From positions 161,632 to 225,631 of the forward strand of contig JANTQF010000021.1 of NCBI GenBank assembly GCA_032988165.1: a stretch of DNA of 64,000 nt, given 5' to 3'. The stretch comes from Emmonsiellopsis sp. PD_33 (taxonomy: Eukaryota; Ascomycota; Eurotiomycetes; Onygenales; Ajellomycetaceae). Position numbers and translations under genes: made by a program. The notes beneath the pieces are model-generated. The model searched no databases, was not told the DNA's origin, and saw only the letters and a list, made by a program, of their open reading frames with translations. Position 1 is the first letter of the stretch. Every line of letters starts with the position of its first letter. This document shows, one piece after another, positions 21,891 through 33,291 of this stretch.

Positions 21891-21893
21891 CAG

Positions 21894-22260
21894 TTGATTG
21901 GTGCACACTTGGAGGACGATTCAGACAGAATAAAGCTCTGGGGCCCCCAGGTTATGGTGAAATGCCCTCAAACCCACACAAAAGACCATTTGGATCTGGT
22001 TAGGGACGTGGTGTTTTCTCCTGACCACAAGTCGCCTTTGGGTCTATGGATAGGACAGTCAAACCCTGGGATTGGACCACGGGCGTCTTGCTGCAAACTT
22101 TTGAAGGTAATTCTAGCGCAGTGCGGACTGTGATCTTCTTCCCTGATTACAAATGTATTGTCTCTGCATCTGAAGATGAAACTATTAACATCTGGGATGG
22201 AAGCACAGTATCCCTTCTGCGAACACTTAGGGGCCATTCACACTGTGTTTAGGGCGTAGC
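21894..22260 (+). pseudogene. WD40-repeat fragment, HET-E/NACHT-WD40 type
   Basis: Plus-strand translation gives DRIKLWG, then HLDLVRDVVFSPDHK. After a frame change near 22030 come DRTVKPWDWTTGVLLQTFEG, VRTVIFFPDYKCIVSASEDETI-type sequence and NIWDGSTVSLLRTLRGH. These are three consecutive WD40 blades with the close spacing of fungal NACHT-WD40 proteins. A TAG at 22251 follows SHCV where a tryptophan is usual. No start, no nucleotide-binding domain and no further blades are present, so this is a broken remnant. Confidence 0.75.
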
Positions 22261-22856
22261 ATGGGTGAGGGGGCAGCTGGATCAGAGCATATTTTTCACG
22301 AATCTGCGGCAAGTGGATGACCACCACATACCCCAGTATGTGCGCTTATTCGGCAACTATGATACATTTTCGAACACACTGTATATACCCCGAAGAATAA
22401 TGCCAACATGGATAGCTCCACCCTACGAGCCGGCGAGGGACACGATATCCCAACCCAGCCACAGCCTGCAGGCCGCGATATTGCTAGCATCCCCTCCGGG
22501 CCGGGTGCGCGGAGTTAGGAGTTTGGTTTTCCGCCGGGATGTCAAAAAATCGCGGAGACAATGGCGATTCCGGGGGACCAAGCGATATGGGTGATGCGGG
22601 GTTGGATTTCGGCTGCGCATGCTGGCGGGATAGGAAAGAAAAGGAAAGGAAAGGAGAAGGCAGGATTGAAGTAAAAAAAGGAGAGGCGTTTCATCATATA
22701 TCGTTCTGTCTAGGATCCTTACATCGAGGAATCAACCATCCGGTAACCAATCTACTTACCTATCTATCCGTACATAAACCCAACCGTACATATGCTAGTT
22801 CATCAGGGCGTCTTGTTAAAGATATCATCCTCCCCTATCCGGTTCAAGCAAAACTT
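22261..22856. other. Intergenic, 3' side of the Ofd1 gene
   Basis: No gene is seen. The overlapping plus-strand frames that run into 22857-23387 are shadows of the pyrimidine-rich complement of the acidic end of the next gene. Confidence 0.4.
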
Positions 22857-24919
22857 CTATTCCTCTTCCTCTCCCTCTTCCTCTTCTTCTTCCTCCCCGT
22901 CATCACCATCCTCCTCATCAATCTCCATCTCATCAAACCTCAACCCAATCTCCCCGGTAACATCCCACCGATCCCCCTGCGCCGCACGACTGATATATTT
23001 CACAAACTTCAGCGTACCCGAGTCGCGCAGCACAATGCTCATCCGATTCCAGCCCGCCGCCATGCTGAAAAGGATCCCATCGTCGCCATCAGCACCGCCC
23101 GCGGCGGCCTTGTAGATTGCCGGGTCGGACTTTTGTTTTTTAGATTTCGTGCTGGGGGTGCCGTCTTCGTTGGTGTCTTCTTCCTCGTCAGAGTCAGAGT
23201 CATCATCGTCATCATCGCCGGCCATGTAGATTTCGTAGCCGCCGACGGAGAGATCTTCCTCCTCCCCCGCTTTTTTGGCCTGTTCCTTTCCGTTGGATTT
23301 CTCCTTGGGATCTACTTCTTTCGTCTCCCCTTCACCCTCCTCATCATCTTCCTCCTCTTCCTTCTCCCATCCGGAAGTAGGCGTTAGGCCAATGGTGAAT
23401 TCTAATCGGGGCGCCTCGCCATCATATCCACTAGCCAGTGTGTAATCCTCTCCGCGCCGGAAGCGACGGGCAAGAACATTATAGTCAAGCAGGCCGTTGC
23501 AGCCAGTTGCGACGGAAAGCCATTTCTTAAACGCCTGCGAGGGCAGCAGATCCTCTACCAGCTCTTGGATGGGCGTTTTGCTGTCGCTCTGACTATCGGC
23601 CCGGCGCTGCTGGTATAGGTACTTGTGCTTATGTGGTGGGCGGCTGACTTTCCAGTCTGTCTTCTTCTCGATCTCGCCTGCGGAGGCGGGGAGTGCGGCC
23701 TTTTCTTGCGCTTCGACGTACTCTTTGATTCGAGTGGCGAACTTATCGCACAGGAACCGCTCCAGACTTAACGAGCAGTCCTGGCTGAAGTTTTCGGAGA
23801 GTTCCTCCGTGATGTCGGGTGTAAGGTACGAGGGAGCGATGTACTTGAGCAAAAAGTCCAGGTCTGCCGCTGTGAATTCTTTATCCTCTTCATCGGCCGA
23901 CTTCTCTCCCTCGGCCTCGTATGGCGTAACCTGCGGCTGTGGTCTGTCAAACGCATCGCCAGATCCCTGGAGCTGTTGCAAACTGCTCCGTTCCGCCAAC
24001 TTCTCCTCCAAGCCCTCCTCAAACCCATCCTCCCCTTCCTGCGGAATATGGTACCATCCACTGATCGCCATGCGCACGCGTTCCTTGCCAGATTTTGGCT
24101 CCCCCGGCGCAGGATGATACACCTCCTCCACATCATGGAAGCTCTCGCCGGGTTGCACAGTGAAGAAGCTCAGCTGGTTAAACGCAGGTGGAATCGACAA
24201 GGTGAAATCCGGACCGGGAACCTTTACTTCCTTTCCCGACTCGTCCTTCTCCGTCGTAGTGGGATACAGCCGTAGCGCACCGCCCCAGCTCGGCTTCCAC
24301 GCGACATCGGGGTCTGTAAGGTAGAGAATATAACTAACGCGCCTGCTCCCGATCACGTCATCGTGGCATAGCAAATGGCAGCCGCCGGTGTATACATTGA
24401 TCGCCATATCGGTTTTGCGACCGCTTAATTCGCCCGCGCCCGTGACTTCGGACAGGTATTTGCGGAATGGAGCCGAGTAGAGCGCATCGCGCAGCTCGAG
24501 CAGCGAGGGGAGTTTGGATAGGGAGGCATCGTCCAGCCCATCAAGGTTGGCAAGATCGCCCGATTGGAAAATCTTGTAGATGTCTGTTTCCTTCTCCGTG
24601 AATGAGAGATGTTCCTGGATCTCGTCGCGGACGGAGCGGAGGAGAGTATTGTTCATGAGCGGCGAGATGACGCCGTGCTTGTACCTGTGGCGGGCGCATA
24701 GGTCAGACGAGGGACATAGCGGGTACCCAGGGAAGCATATGTCTGCACTTACGGCTCTGAGGCTGCATAGCTCTGCTTATACTGGGCCAGAGTGGCCGGG
24801 TCGAGAAGGCCGTCGCGGAACCTGGCTGCGGCGGTCTCGGGGTCCAGCACTCTCTTTTTGGTGTCTGGCTGGCCATTGCCGTCCAGGCTGTTGCGCCCTG
24901 ACGTGGTCTTGCGCTTCAT
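22857..24919 (-). CDS. ofd1: Ofd1/Tpa1-type prolyl hydroxylase (Fe(II)/2-oxoglutarate dioxygenase)
   Basis: Two exons (24919-24753 and 24684-22857; 68-nt intron) give 664 aa, close to yeast Tpa1 (644 aa). The N-terminal dioxygenase domain has the iron ligands in CHDD (His163, Asp165) and SFHDV (about His239), and the 2-oxoglutarate-binding arginine in RMAISGWYH (about Arg260). A second, related but non-catalytic domain follows from about residue 310. Glu/Asp-rich stretches lie around residue 500 and at the extreme C-terminus. Tpa1/Ofd1 hydroxylates a proline of ribosomal protein Rps23 and affects translation termination. In fission yeast Ofd1 also controls oxygen-dependent turnover of the sterol regulator Sre1. 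The start at 24919 begins MKRKTTSG and supplies the conserved leader before SEPYKHGVI. Confidence 0.93.
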
Positions 24920-27208
24920 TGTGTCCTGCAGCTACAGCAAGAAAACGGCGCGAGAGAGAAAGGATGTGGTGGTGATTGATGTTGACGTCGGAGGTTGAAA
25001 AATCTTTGGGGCGAGGAAAAGCTTATCCTTATCGGGCGGAGCTAGCCCTAACTTGCCCCTGACCCCCCTTCGAGTTTGATATCGCCGACTGCTTGCTGCA
25101 GACTGCGGTACATGTAGTAGAGTACAATAGATGCGGTGGGGGAGGTCTACGGAATGCTGTTGTCTTGTTGTCTTGTGTTTCCAGACCGCTGCAAGACACT
25201 ACTAAATTGCTTGTCTTAGGATTGGCCAAGATACAAAGAACTAAGTTACTATAGAAGACAATTGAAAATCCCCGGTGATTCAATATATCACAGAAATACC
25301 CCGAAAGATAGTTAAGACAAACACAGGGTTCAGTCTCAAACTATTTTTAACATGCTTCACCTCGAGGGTTGGGGTTGACTTCATTGCATCCACATATCGG
25401 GACTTGATCGCAACCTTCCCTTCGTCTTCGATACATCTAGAGAGTACCCGGTACCCCGTGATCGTCAAAAGGTACATACATATAAGTCGGTAGAGACGCG
25501 GTACTGTACATGCAGACCATACTCAATACCGTACCGTTTTACCAAAACAGCCATCTTTCGGGACTTCTGGAACACATGTGTATCCCACGGAGCTGGGGAT
25601 TGCACAAAAACGAGCAAATACCACCTGTACTCTCACACGGGTACGTAACTCTGCGTTCTGCGGGAAGCAGGGGCAACCACACTGATGGCAGCCTACACAC
25701 CACGCCCGGCCTTGCTTAAGAGTGAGCCTCGACAGGCGGAGGACTGATAGGATATACATAGCACAGGCATCTGCCGCACATAGTGCTACGGGTACCTCGC
25801 ATACCATCGACGGCCATGCTCCAATCTCTTGCCGTCGCGTATAGGCGACAGCCAGCCTGCCCTAATAAGACGAACGCATCGAGGTTGTTACACCGAGTCA
25901 CCTCGTTGACGAAGGTGCCACCTCATGAGTGACACAAGAACTCCCGCAGACATGGGCAATGTGGTCGAAAAGGCTTGTAAATCCCGTGCTCAGCGCAGCC
26001 CAAGTGGCACGAAAATGAGCACACATGGTTCCGCAGCTCGGACGGAAAATGCTAGGTGTATCGTATTATACGGGTGTAACACCATCTCATTAATGTCGTG
26101 GGGTCCGATTGGCAATTGCGCGACTGGATGATGGTAGCGAGGGTGACACTTTTCGTGGATGCCATGCATGCGAGGGAGATCATGGCACTCATCGACATCC
26201 TTTCATGCATGGCGCGACTCGGTGAGAATGGGGCGAGCTAAGTTAGTGATCGTCAAGCCGCTTGTTAGAATAACCAGTGGACGCCAGTGACCTAAGCCCA
26301 CGAATTCGATAAGATGAGATGCGGGGAGTTAATGGCCTGTTTCGCGGAATAGTGGCAGGTTCTCCGAAATAATATCTGATACCCCGGCGGAGCAATAAAC
26401 CTCCTCAAAACATAATCCCCAATCCCGTTTATTCCAGCGGAGAATGATTGGGGTATTACCGGGACCGAATCAACAGCCTTGTGACCCGTGGATACTGGAT
26501 GCATTGTCACACAAACCAACAGTTGCCAGAATATCAGATTGGTGCCCGTGGGTGCTAGAATTTAGGTGTGGATACGGTAGTCGACGAGTCACATATGGCC
26601 ATAAGCATCACCGTTGCTATGCATTGTCGTGTCGAGGCAGATCTCAATGCTTGGAGAACAGATAAAGAACCCAAACCTTCAGCAGCTGAGGTTGCAGTGG
26701 CGGGTGCCATGCTGAGCAGCAGACAATGGAATGATGGGAATCTGGGATGATAATCAGAGTGCAGAACAAAAGAAACATGCAGCAAAGAGCAATGGATGGG
26801 AGCTAATGCACCACCATCACAGGAGAAACACACCATCCAGTGATGTGATGATTCAAATACATGCCAGCGTTAAACCAAGGCCGGTCGCAGCAAAGGAAAC
26901 TATTGAATGCTGGCTTGTGGCGGGAGACAGAGTAAAAGGTAAAGCAGATATCAACAGGATAATCACAGCCTCAAAACAAGAATCCACCAGCCACAGCAAC
27001 CCGTAGTTCATTGTCATCGAAGCTGTTGATGTTGATGTTGATGTTGATATTCGGGATACAGGGGCTGCTGACTAACCTCTTACATAATCCGCTGACATCA
27101 CTCGATGACCTCACGCTTCTTTGCGGCATCAAACTCTCCAGCAAGTTAACGTGTTGATTACCCCTGGATGCCCCTGAACCCGCCAACAAGAGCAAACAAG
27201 AGCAAACA
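24920..27208. other. 2.3-kb intergenic stretch
   Basis: No frame longer than about 95 codons is present and none has recognisable features. I looked on both strands for tRNA-like motifs and saw none. A (GTTGAT)n microsatellite lies at 27024-27050. It holds the promoter of Ofd1 on the left and that of the proline-rich gene on the right. Confidence 0.45.
27024..27050. repeat. Hexanucleotide microsatellite
   Basis: About four units of gttgat occur in a row, about 160 bp upstream of the next start codon. Confidence 0.8.
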
Positions 27209-28009
27209 ATGGACGCGCAGAATGGCACACAGCCCACCGAACCCCCTCAAACCCCGCCGCACCCGCCCTACTCCCCCATCACCCCTGTGCTCTCCCACGC
27301 CTCCATGCTGCCACCCCCCTCTCCCTCGCAGCAGATCATCCCGCCCCTCGCCCCCTCCCCGTTCACCCTCTCCGGCAGCACAAGAGATACCAGCGCATAC
27401 GCGCAAACCTCCACCTCAAACGCCCCGCCAACTTTTATCCCCGAACCCGTCCCCATCCCCATCTCAGAAAGCGACAACCCAGACGCCATCGCCCTGCGCT
27501 CCGCAATATCCATACTGCAAATCCAGAAGCAGCAGGCCCTGCGCGATATCCAGGCGCTGGATCGCATGAAGCAGGCCGCCGTGGCGAATCCGGAGTCATT
27601 CGCAAGGGAGTTAGCTAATGGCAATCTGAAGTCTAACGCGGGCGATCTCTTGAATCCCTCCGGGCCGGAGGAGGAGGAGGAGGACGACGATGCACAACTC
27701 GACACCTCACACACGACTATGGAAGTCGACGACGCTCCGCCGCAGCCTCCATCATTTGGCAAAATCCCTAACCCGCAGAACATCGTCCGCATGCCTGCCA
27801 TCAACTGGGCCAAGTACCATATTGTCGGCGAGCCGCTGGATAAACTACATGACGAGCAGCGCCGGCGGCCGTCGCCTGGTGAACCGCGGAGGGACGAGAT
27901 GGCGCCGCAGCGCGCGCCGGAGCATTTTGTTGCGGCGCCGTATCGGCCTTTTACAGATGTGCTGGAGCCGTCGATGAAGACGAGGAGTACGGGGAAGGGG
28001 AAGAAGTGA
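27209..28009 (+). CDS. Proline-rich protein of unknown function, 266 aa
   Basis: A single open frame of 266 aa. The first 80 residues are very rich in Pro, Ser and Thr. Residues about 90-135 form a predicted helical, coiled-coil-like stretch (IALRSAISILQIQKQQALRD). An acidic run of Glu/Asp follows at about 152-162. The C-terminal part holds a segment that looks constrained, NIVRMPAINWAKYHIVGEPL, followed by a basic stretch and a Lys-rich end. No family is recognised. Composition suggests a nuclear protein, but that is inference. The start at 27209 is the first ATG and has a purine at -3. Codon third positions are strongly C/G, like neighbouring genes, which supports real coding over the antisense frame on the other strand. 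Confidence 0.75.
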   Translation: MDAQNGTQPTEPPQTPPHPPYSPITPVLSHASMLPPPSPSQQIIPPLAPSPFTLSGSTRDTSAYAQTSTSNAPPTFIPEPVPIPISESDNPDAIALRSAISILQIQKQQALRDIQALDRMKQAAVANPESFARELANGNLKSNAGDLLNPSGPEEEEEDDDAQLDTSHTTMEVDDAPPQPPSFGKIPNPQNIVRMPAINWAKYHIVGEPLDKLHDEQRRRPSPGEPRRDEMAPQRAPEHFVAAPYRPFTDVLEPSMKTRSTGKGKK

Positions 28010-28278
28010 GGGGTTACTAGCACTCTGAGACGAAGCATGATTTATGACATTTTACAGTGATATGCTGGATGCTGGCTTGGTGGATGACTAACCAAATACA
28101 TACATCAATCATATTGAGAAAACGAAATGCGGCGGCTATGGTGTATACACGCACGGATAGCATATGGCGGGTGCGCGTAACCCACTCACGAGTGCGAAAC
28201 ACAACTATATAATCGCCGCGACCTGACGACTTACACTGCAATTTCCTCCCCGGATCCTCCTCTTAATACCCATCCAAG

Positions 28279-29530
28279 TCAAAGAACAGCCATCTGGATT
28301 CCCATATGCGACATGGCAATATTCCCCCACAAAATCGCCGCCGCGCACTCGGGGCACGTCTCCTCCTGGAACCGGAAATCCTCGTCAACCCGCCCATACA
28401 CCACACTCCGCGTCCTGCAGCGTCCCTGACGCTTTCTCTCCTTCCAAAACATCGGTGCCAGCGGAAAGTATTTCCCACACGTCATACATAGCCGCAGGTC
28501 CGCTGTCATCCACGACTCGAGCCGCCAGAGGATCTCCAGCCTCACGGAGCTGTTGTATGTCACGCCCTCGCCGCCGTTTATGTACTGGCTTATGTTTGCA
28601 AAGGTTTTGTTCGTGAGTCCTAGACAAATCTGGTCTGGCGTGTCCAGGTGGGCGAATATCATCGTCAAGACTTCGAGTGGCAGTTTGGTAATGGACAGTG
28701 ACTGCTCTCGGAGAGCTGGGCCTTTGTCATGCGTGGACCACAGACTATTCATAATCTGGAGGCTGGTTAGCAAATGACTAACCAGCGCGTCGTATTTTTA
28801 TTTCTTCCCTAACGAACATCCATGTCCTCACAGACAGACAACCGAAATAGCTCTGGCTGTGTATGTACTCACCTGATAATCAACATAGAACCTGTAGACC
28901 TCGTTCCTATTCTCCGTCACATACCACTGGATCGTCGGATCGGGCACCATCATCTTCAGCCAGCCAAACCATTCCGCAGCTGCGATCTCGGCATTGCTCA
29001 CGGCCTCGTATTGCCCGTGCCCATGCCCATACTGCTCTGCGGTGTATAGTTGGTCCTCCTGCTCGGAATCGTACGATTCGTATGATGCTGTCGTGTCGCC
29101 TGCGCGCATCTGGATGTATTGCTCGTGTTGAGGAATGATTATGGCGAGCTCGTGCGGGATGCAACTATGATTGGTATCCGAGTCATAGTTTGTTAGCTTT
29201 TTTTCTTTCTATTCCTTTATAATTAGGCCCCTTCGTATCGACAGACTGGGAAACGGGGCGTAGGGGGATTTTTTGTCTATTTCTTCCTCGTTAGGTATAT
29301 TTTAGACAGAATCACCCAATATACCCAAGCAGGAAGAAATAAAAACATTTCTACCCCAGACAGACAGGAGGCATGTATCCGTCTGGAGATACCCCCCCAT
29401 CCCCACCACCATCCCCACGCAAGAGAGAGAGAGGGAGGGAAATATAAACCCACCGACGCTCTCGAAGCGTTAGAGCCCCCTTCTTCTCCTCTGCTCTATT
29501 CGGCGGAGGCATCCTAGCAAACGCGCTCAT
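28279..29530 (-). CDS. F-box protein with a four-cysteine zinc site
   Basis: Three exons (29530-29454, 29164-28873, 28755-28279) join in phase to 281 aa. The third exon holds an F-box from about residue 148 (LPLEVLTMIFAHLDTPD...). Two cysteine pairs follow, CMTC (213/216) and CPEC (257/260), probably binding one zinc. F-box proteins bind Skp1 and recruit substrates to SCF ubiquitin ligases; the substrate is unknown. The middle exon is acidic and tyrosine-rich. The first intron (289 nt) is long for this genome and depends on a GTGGGT donor and a CTAAC branch site, so exon 1 is the least certain part. The open frame 29109-28828 is the middle exon read past its donor. Confidence 0.78.
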
Positions 29531-30590
29531 GCTATGCACAAGGCACAAGTCGAGATGTCAGCACCGGTATGATAGCGTGGCTGTGGTTTTCAATGGAGAG
29601 GGACAAAGGCTAGCAAACAAACTCACCTGTCAATCTGTCTGGGGACGTGGAGATGGTTGCGGTGGGCTTGGGACTGAGGGTGGGCGGTTGCCATGGACTT
29701 TCAGGGCGTGGAGGGTTTGGTGTTGGGTGTGTATTGGGGGGACAGAGAGGTGGTCTGAGAAGTAATGAGAGGGGAGTTTGGATGAGATGGGAGTTGTAGA
29801 GGGGAGAGATGGAAGACGGGAGATGAAAGACTTCCCTTGTTGCCCAGCAGGAGGGGGGATAAAATATAAAGGGGGGGAGGGGGGAGAGTGAAGTTTCCTA
29901 GCCGCCCCCTTTTATCAGGCTGGTCAGAGACAGTGAAGTGTAGATTCACACACAGCACAGAACAATGAACAGACAGTGAAAGAAATGAGGGGGAGGAGGC
30001 AGTGAGGATATCTCTTTTCTTGTTTGTCTATGTACAGATTCTGTCATGTTAGTGATATCCATGCCTAGACATGCTTGGTATATGGCATATTACCCCTTTT
30101 CTGTTCTGATTCTACAGGGGAGCAGCTGGTTAAGCTGGACACTTATTGCTTATTCCTTCTACTCAGTGGATGAACATTTAACTACTCTGGTCTCCAGATG
30201 CGCAGGTGATGCCGCCTATCTATGGAATTATACTAGACACAATACCGTGGACAAGGCGGTTAGTGGAGATGATTAAAGGGGTAATACAGTCAACAAGTCA
30301 AACAAGAATGCAAGCAAGGTAACAAGATTCCATGCATCAATCAATCTCATCGTCTGCTATTCGCATCGCCATTGCATCTCCGAAATAAGGCTACCCATAG
30401 GGATTAATTATATACAATCTGCACCCGCAACACTGCAATACCATGCGCGAATTCAATCCCACCTCTTCTATCTACCCATATATTCCCATTCCCTTGCCGA
30501 ACCAGCCATCAAAATTAGTAACGTACCCATAAACGCCCATAAACGCCGTAACCGAACATGACCCAATGCATCCATACTCCGTGCCCATCC
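29531..30590. other. Intergenic stretch with purine-rich tracts
   Basis: Purine-rich, G-rich runs occupy about 29730-29890, on the promoter side of the F-box gene. The right part is the 3' side of the TAF7 gene. No gene is seen. Confidence 0.4.
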
Positions 30591-32156
30591 CTAGTCTTCT
30601 CCCCCCTCCCCAAGCGAGACCTTCTTGAGCTCCAACGCCTGCTTCAGACTCTGCACGCGCCTGTACACCTTCATCTTGAGGATCGGGTTGATATGTTTCT
30701 CGAACTTGAACATCTCCGCCGCCAGCTCCGCCTCAAGCTCTGCAATCTCCTCCCGCTGCTCCTGTAGCTGGCGCTGCTGCTCCAGCGCGTCCTCGTCGAG
30801 GTCTACATCGGCATCATCGCCAGAGGATCCGTCGCTTTCGTCGTCTTCGTCACCAGAGGTTTCGCCTGGTTTGGTCATTGGTGTGCCGGGTTCGAGCTCG
30901 CCTTCGCCGTCAACTTCCGTCTCTGTCGTCTGGGTTGCATCAGGCATTTGTGTGTCAATGGCGGCTGAAGCTGGTTCCTCGTCGCCTTCCGCATGGGCGG
31001 CAAGGGCAGCCTCCATTTCGGCGGCGAGTTCATCTTCGAAATCGTCACCGCCCTCGTCCTGGCCGGATGGCTGGGGATAGTATTCATCCACCTCGCCCTC
31101 AGCATCTTGCTCGTCGTCGTACTCGCCCTCGCCCATGTATCTTCCGGGCTCTTCGCTCATAGCACTTGCCCCCCGCATGTTCGGCGTGTAATCGAGAACC
31201 TCAAATTCAGGTGGATCCACTGCGGCCATATCCTCCTGCATCAGCCGCGCAACTTCAAGCTCGACGGCCTCGATGGTTCGGTTGCTGATCCGCTTCCGGA
31301 ACCTTCTTTTCCGCACCCACCGGAGAGGCGGTGTTATTCCGTGGGCGAACTGGAAAGTGGTTTCGTCGACATCTTTCGGCAGCGGATACGTGCGAGCCTC
31401 CTCCTCTGAGTTTACCCGGCCCAGCACCAGCAGCATCTGGCAAATATCTGCCGATTTGTACCAGCCTCGCTTGTCCCAGCTCTTCATGGCTTCGATGATG
31501 CAGGGCAAATCGACTAGGCTTGCGGCATAAATATGTCCGCGAATAGTCACGATAGCCCGCCGCCCATCTCTTGTCAGCGACTTGAAACTGACATCTGCGC
31601 CGCCCTGACTGCGGGGGCCAAATCGTTTCTCCGCAACGGCCTCTCGTAGATAGTCGCAATCTTCTCCCGGTTGCATGCGTAAGATAAATTCCTCTTCTAG
31701 CGCCGGGTCTATTTCTGTATCAGAGGCTTCAGAGTCGTATCCAACGCCCTTTGGTCGAACGGGCGGCTCTCCCTTGCTTCGTAGTCGAATGGAGGGAGGC
31801 GGTTTCGTGCTGAACTTGATGCGCTTTACCGCAGACACTGCACCGGGGGCTGGTTTGCTTGTAGCGCCTGTAGCGGCCTTGTCGATGCCCGCATCATCTC
31901 TGGGGCGTTTCTTGGATGAGGATGCGCGCGGGGTGGGTTGGGCGTCTTTAGGGCGGGATGTCTTTGGTTTCTTGGCGGGTTTAGAGGGCGCTGGGGTGGC
32001 AGATGCTTGGGCGGGCGGCTTTGCGCCGATTTTAAGCTTGAGCTTGGGGAGAGAAGAGCTGGGGGTGGGCGGGGGCGGAGGCGTAGGGGGTCTGGCGGGC
32101 TGTTGTTCTACTCTGGGCTTGCTGAAGGTCAGCTTGAGGACGGGGCGTCCAGACAT
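30591..32156 (-). CDS. TAF7: TFIID subunit TAF7 (TAFII55 family)
   Basis: An intronless frame of 521 aa. The N-terminus (1-135) is Pro/Lys/Arg-rich and starts GRPVLKLTFSKP, with repeated LKLKI-type basic clusters. Residues about 154-292 form the TAFII55 domain: EEEFILRMQPGEDCDYL, then IVTIRGHIYAASLVDLPCI and ITPPLRWVRKRRFRKRI. A long acidic region (about 345-470) and a coiled-coil-prone Gln/Glu/Leu stretch follow. TAF7 binds TAF1 and restrains its acetyltransferase activity during promoter assembly. The gene is head-to-head with a second TFIID subunit gene, sharing 416 bp. Confidence 0.93.
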   Translation of the reverse strand: MSGRPVLKLTFSKPRVEQQPARPPTPPPPPTPSSSLPKLKLKIGAKPPAQASATPAPSKPAKKPKTSRPKDAQPTPRASSSKKRPRDDAGIDKAATGATSKPAPGAVSAVKRIKFSTKPPPSIRLRSKGEPPVRPKGVGYDSEASDTEIDPALEEEFILRMQPGEDCDYLREAVAEKRFGPRSQGGADVSFKSLTRDGRRAIVTIRGHIYAASLVDLPCIIEAMKSWDKRGWYKSADICQMLLVLGRVNSEEEARTYPLPKDVDETTFQFAHGITPPLRWVRKRRFRKRISNRTIEAVELEVARLMQEDMAAVDPPEFEVLDYTPNMRGASAMSEEPGRYMGEGEYDDEQDAEGEVDEYYPQPSGQDEGGDDFEDELAAEMEAALAAHAEGDEEPASAAIDTQMPDATQTTETEVDGEGELEPGTPMTKPGETSGDEDDESDGSSGDDADVDLDEDALEQQRQLQEQREEIAELEAELAAEMFKFEKHINPILKMKVYRRVQSLKQALELKKVSLGEGGED

Positions 32157-32572
32157 GGCGGCGGTTCAAGCGGGCGTCAGCATGGGAGGGTGGCGGGGGG
32201 AATCACAGGAGAATAGGGGATAGGTGTGGATGCGACTACAACAGCGTGATGAGAGGGAATAGAAGGGGATGAAGTATTACACTGAAGATGAGGATGTTGT
32301 CGCATTCGTCGTCGATGTCTGTTTGATATGGGAGCTCGGTGATGACGGCGCTAGTCTGTTTTAGGACGCTCTCTTGGCGTGTTTGCTGCTTAGTCAAACA
32401 TTATGTCAGACTATCGACGACGACAGCGGAGAACGAACAGAGAAATACATGAAGAATAAACAGATGAAGAATGAGGGTTGAATGAATGAACAACGATGAG
32501 GGGATAGACTACTCTACTCAGTGATATCTCCAGCAGAGCCAAGGTGAACACTTCTCACCTCCAACAAACACC
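32157..32572. promoter_or_regulatory. Shared promoter region of TAF7 and the TAF3-like gene
   Basis: These 416 bp separate two divergent start codons. The two products belong to the same complex, so coordinated transcription is likely. I see no clear TATA box and no repeat. Confidence 0.6.
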
Positions 32573-33291
32573 ATGTCTGCCCCCAACCTCCACCACTCTC
32601 TGCTCCGGCCGCCCGTTATCCAGATCCTCCGCGCCGCCGGCTTCCACTCCGCCCGTCCTGCCGTCATCGACACCCTGACCGACCTCGCCGCGCGCTATCT
32701 GCTGCTGCTGGCCTCCTCCACCAACGACCATGCCACCAACAGCCACTCCGAAATCCCCATCCCGTCCCTCGAAGACGTCCTCATGGCCCTGCAGGATGCC
32801 GGCGCGCTGAGACCCCAGATGACCTTTTCCGAAGAGCTGGTCAGAGGAGACGAGGATATGAGAGGCCTCGAGAGCTTCCTGGCCTGGTTCTCTGGGCCCG
32901 CGAACAAGGAAATTAGACGCGTTGCTGGATTCTTGCCCAGCGAGGGTGACGTCGTCGACCAAGACTCGCTGGAGAAGGAGGATTATTTGACGGGTGCGTT
33001 TTCGTCGTCTTCATGTTTTTGCGTGTTTTATGGCAGTTTGGTTTTGCTAACCAGTGTGGTCGTATAGCGTTGAAGAAGAAACACAGCAAAACGGGCGAAG
33101 AATCGCGATACCAGGGCACCGTTCTCGGCAAAAGCGGAGAAGTCCATCCTATTGTTATTGAGGGTGGTGCCCAAAGCATCAAAGCTTGGGGCGTGCAGGT
33201 TCGCTCGAGGGAGACTAGCGCTGAGTCGGTGTCTTCCGCCATGAGCAGCGTTCCGAGTAGTCTATCCGATGTTGGAGATATGGAGATATGA
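32573..33291 (+). CDS. TAF3: TFIID subunit TAF3-like (bromodomain-associated histone fold)
   Basis: Two exons (32573-32993, 33068-33291) join in phase to 214 aa; the intron is 74 nt with GTGCGT and TATAG ends. Residues about 6-80 form the bromodomain-associated histone fold: LLRPPVIQILRAAGF, then ARPAVIDTLTDLAARYLLLLA and a LEDVLMALQDAGAL helix. This matches fungal TAF3 (yeast Taf47), which pairs with TAF10 in TFIID. A conserved-looking WFSGPANKEIRRVAGFL block and a Ser-rich tail follow. No PHD finger is present, as expected for fungal TAF3. TAF8 and Spt7-like histone folds are related alternatives, but the short length fits TAF3 best. Confidence 0.8.

Noticed and set aside
22539..23387. Plus-strand frame of 282 codons overlapping the Ofd1 gene
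   Set aside because: It is the complement of the acidic Glu/Asp-coding end of Ofd1, hence the long Leu/Phe/Ser runs. The minus-strand protein has clear family motifs.
27268..28038. Minus-strand frame of 256 codons opposite the proline-rich gene
   Set aside because: It is made of Ser/Gly/Cys runs produced by the complement of Pro/Ala codons. The third-position bias fits the plus-strand frame.
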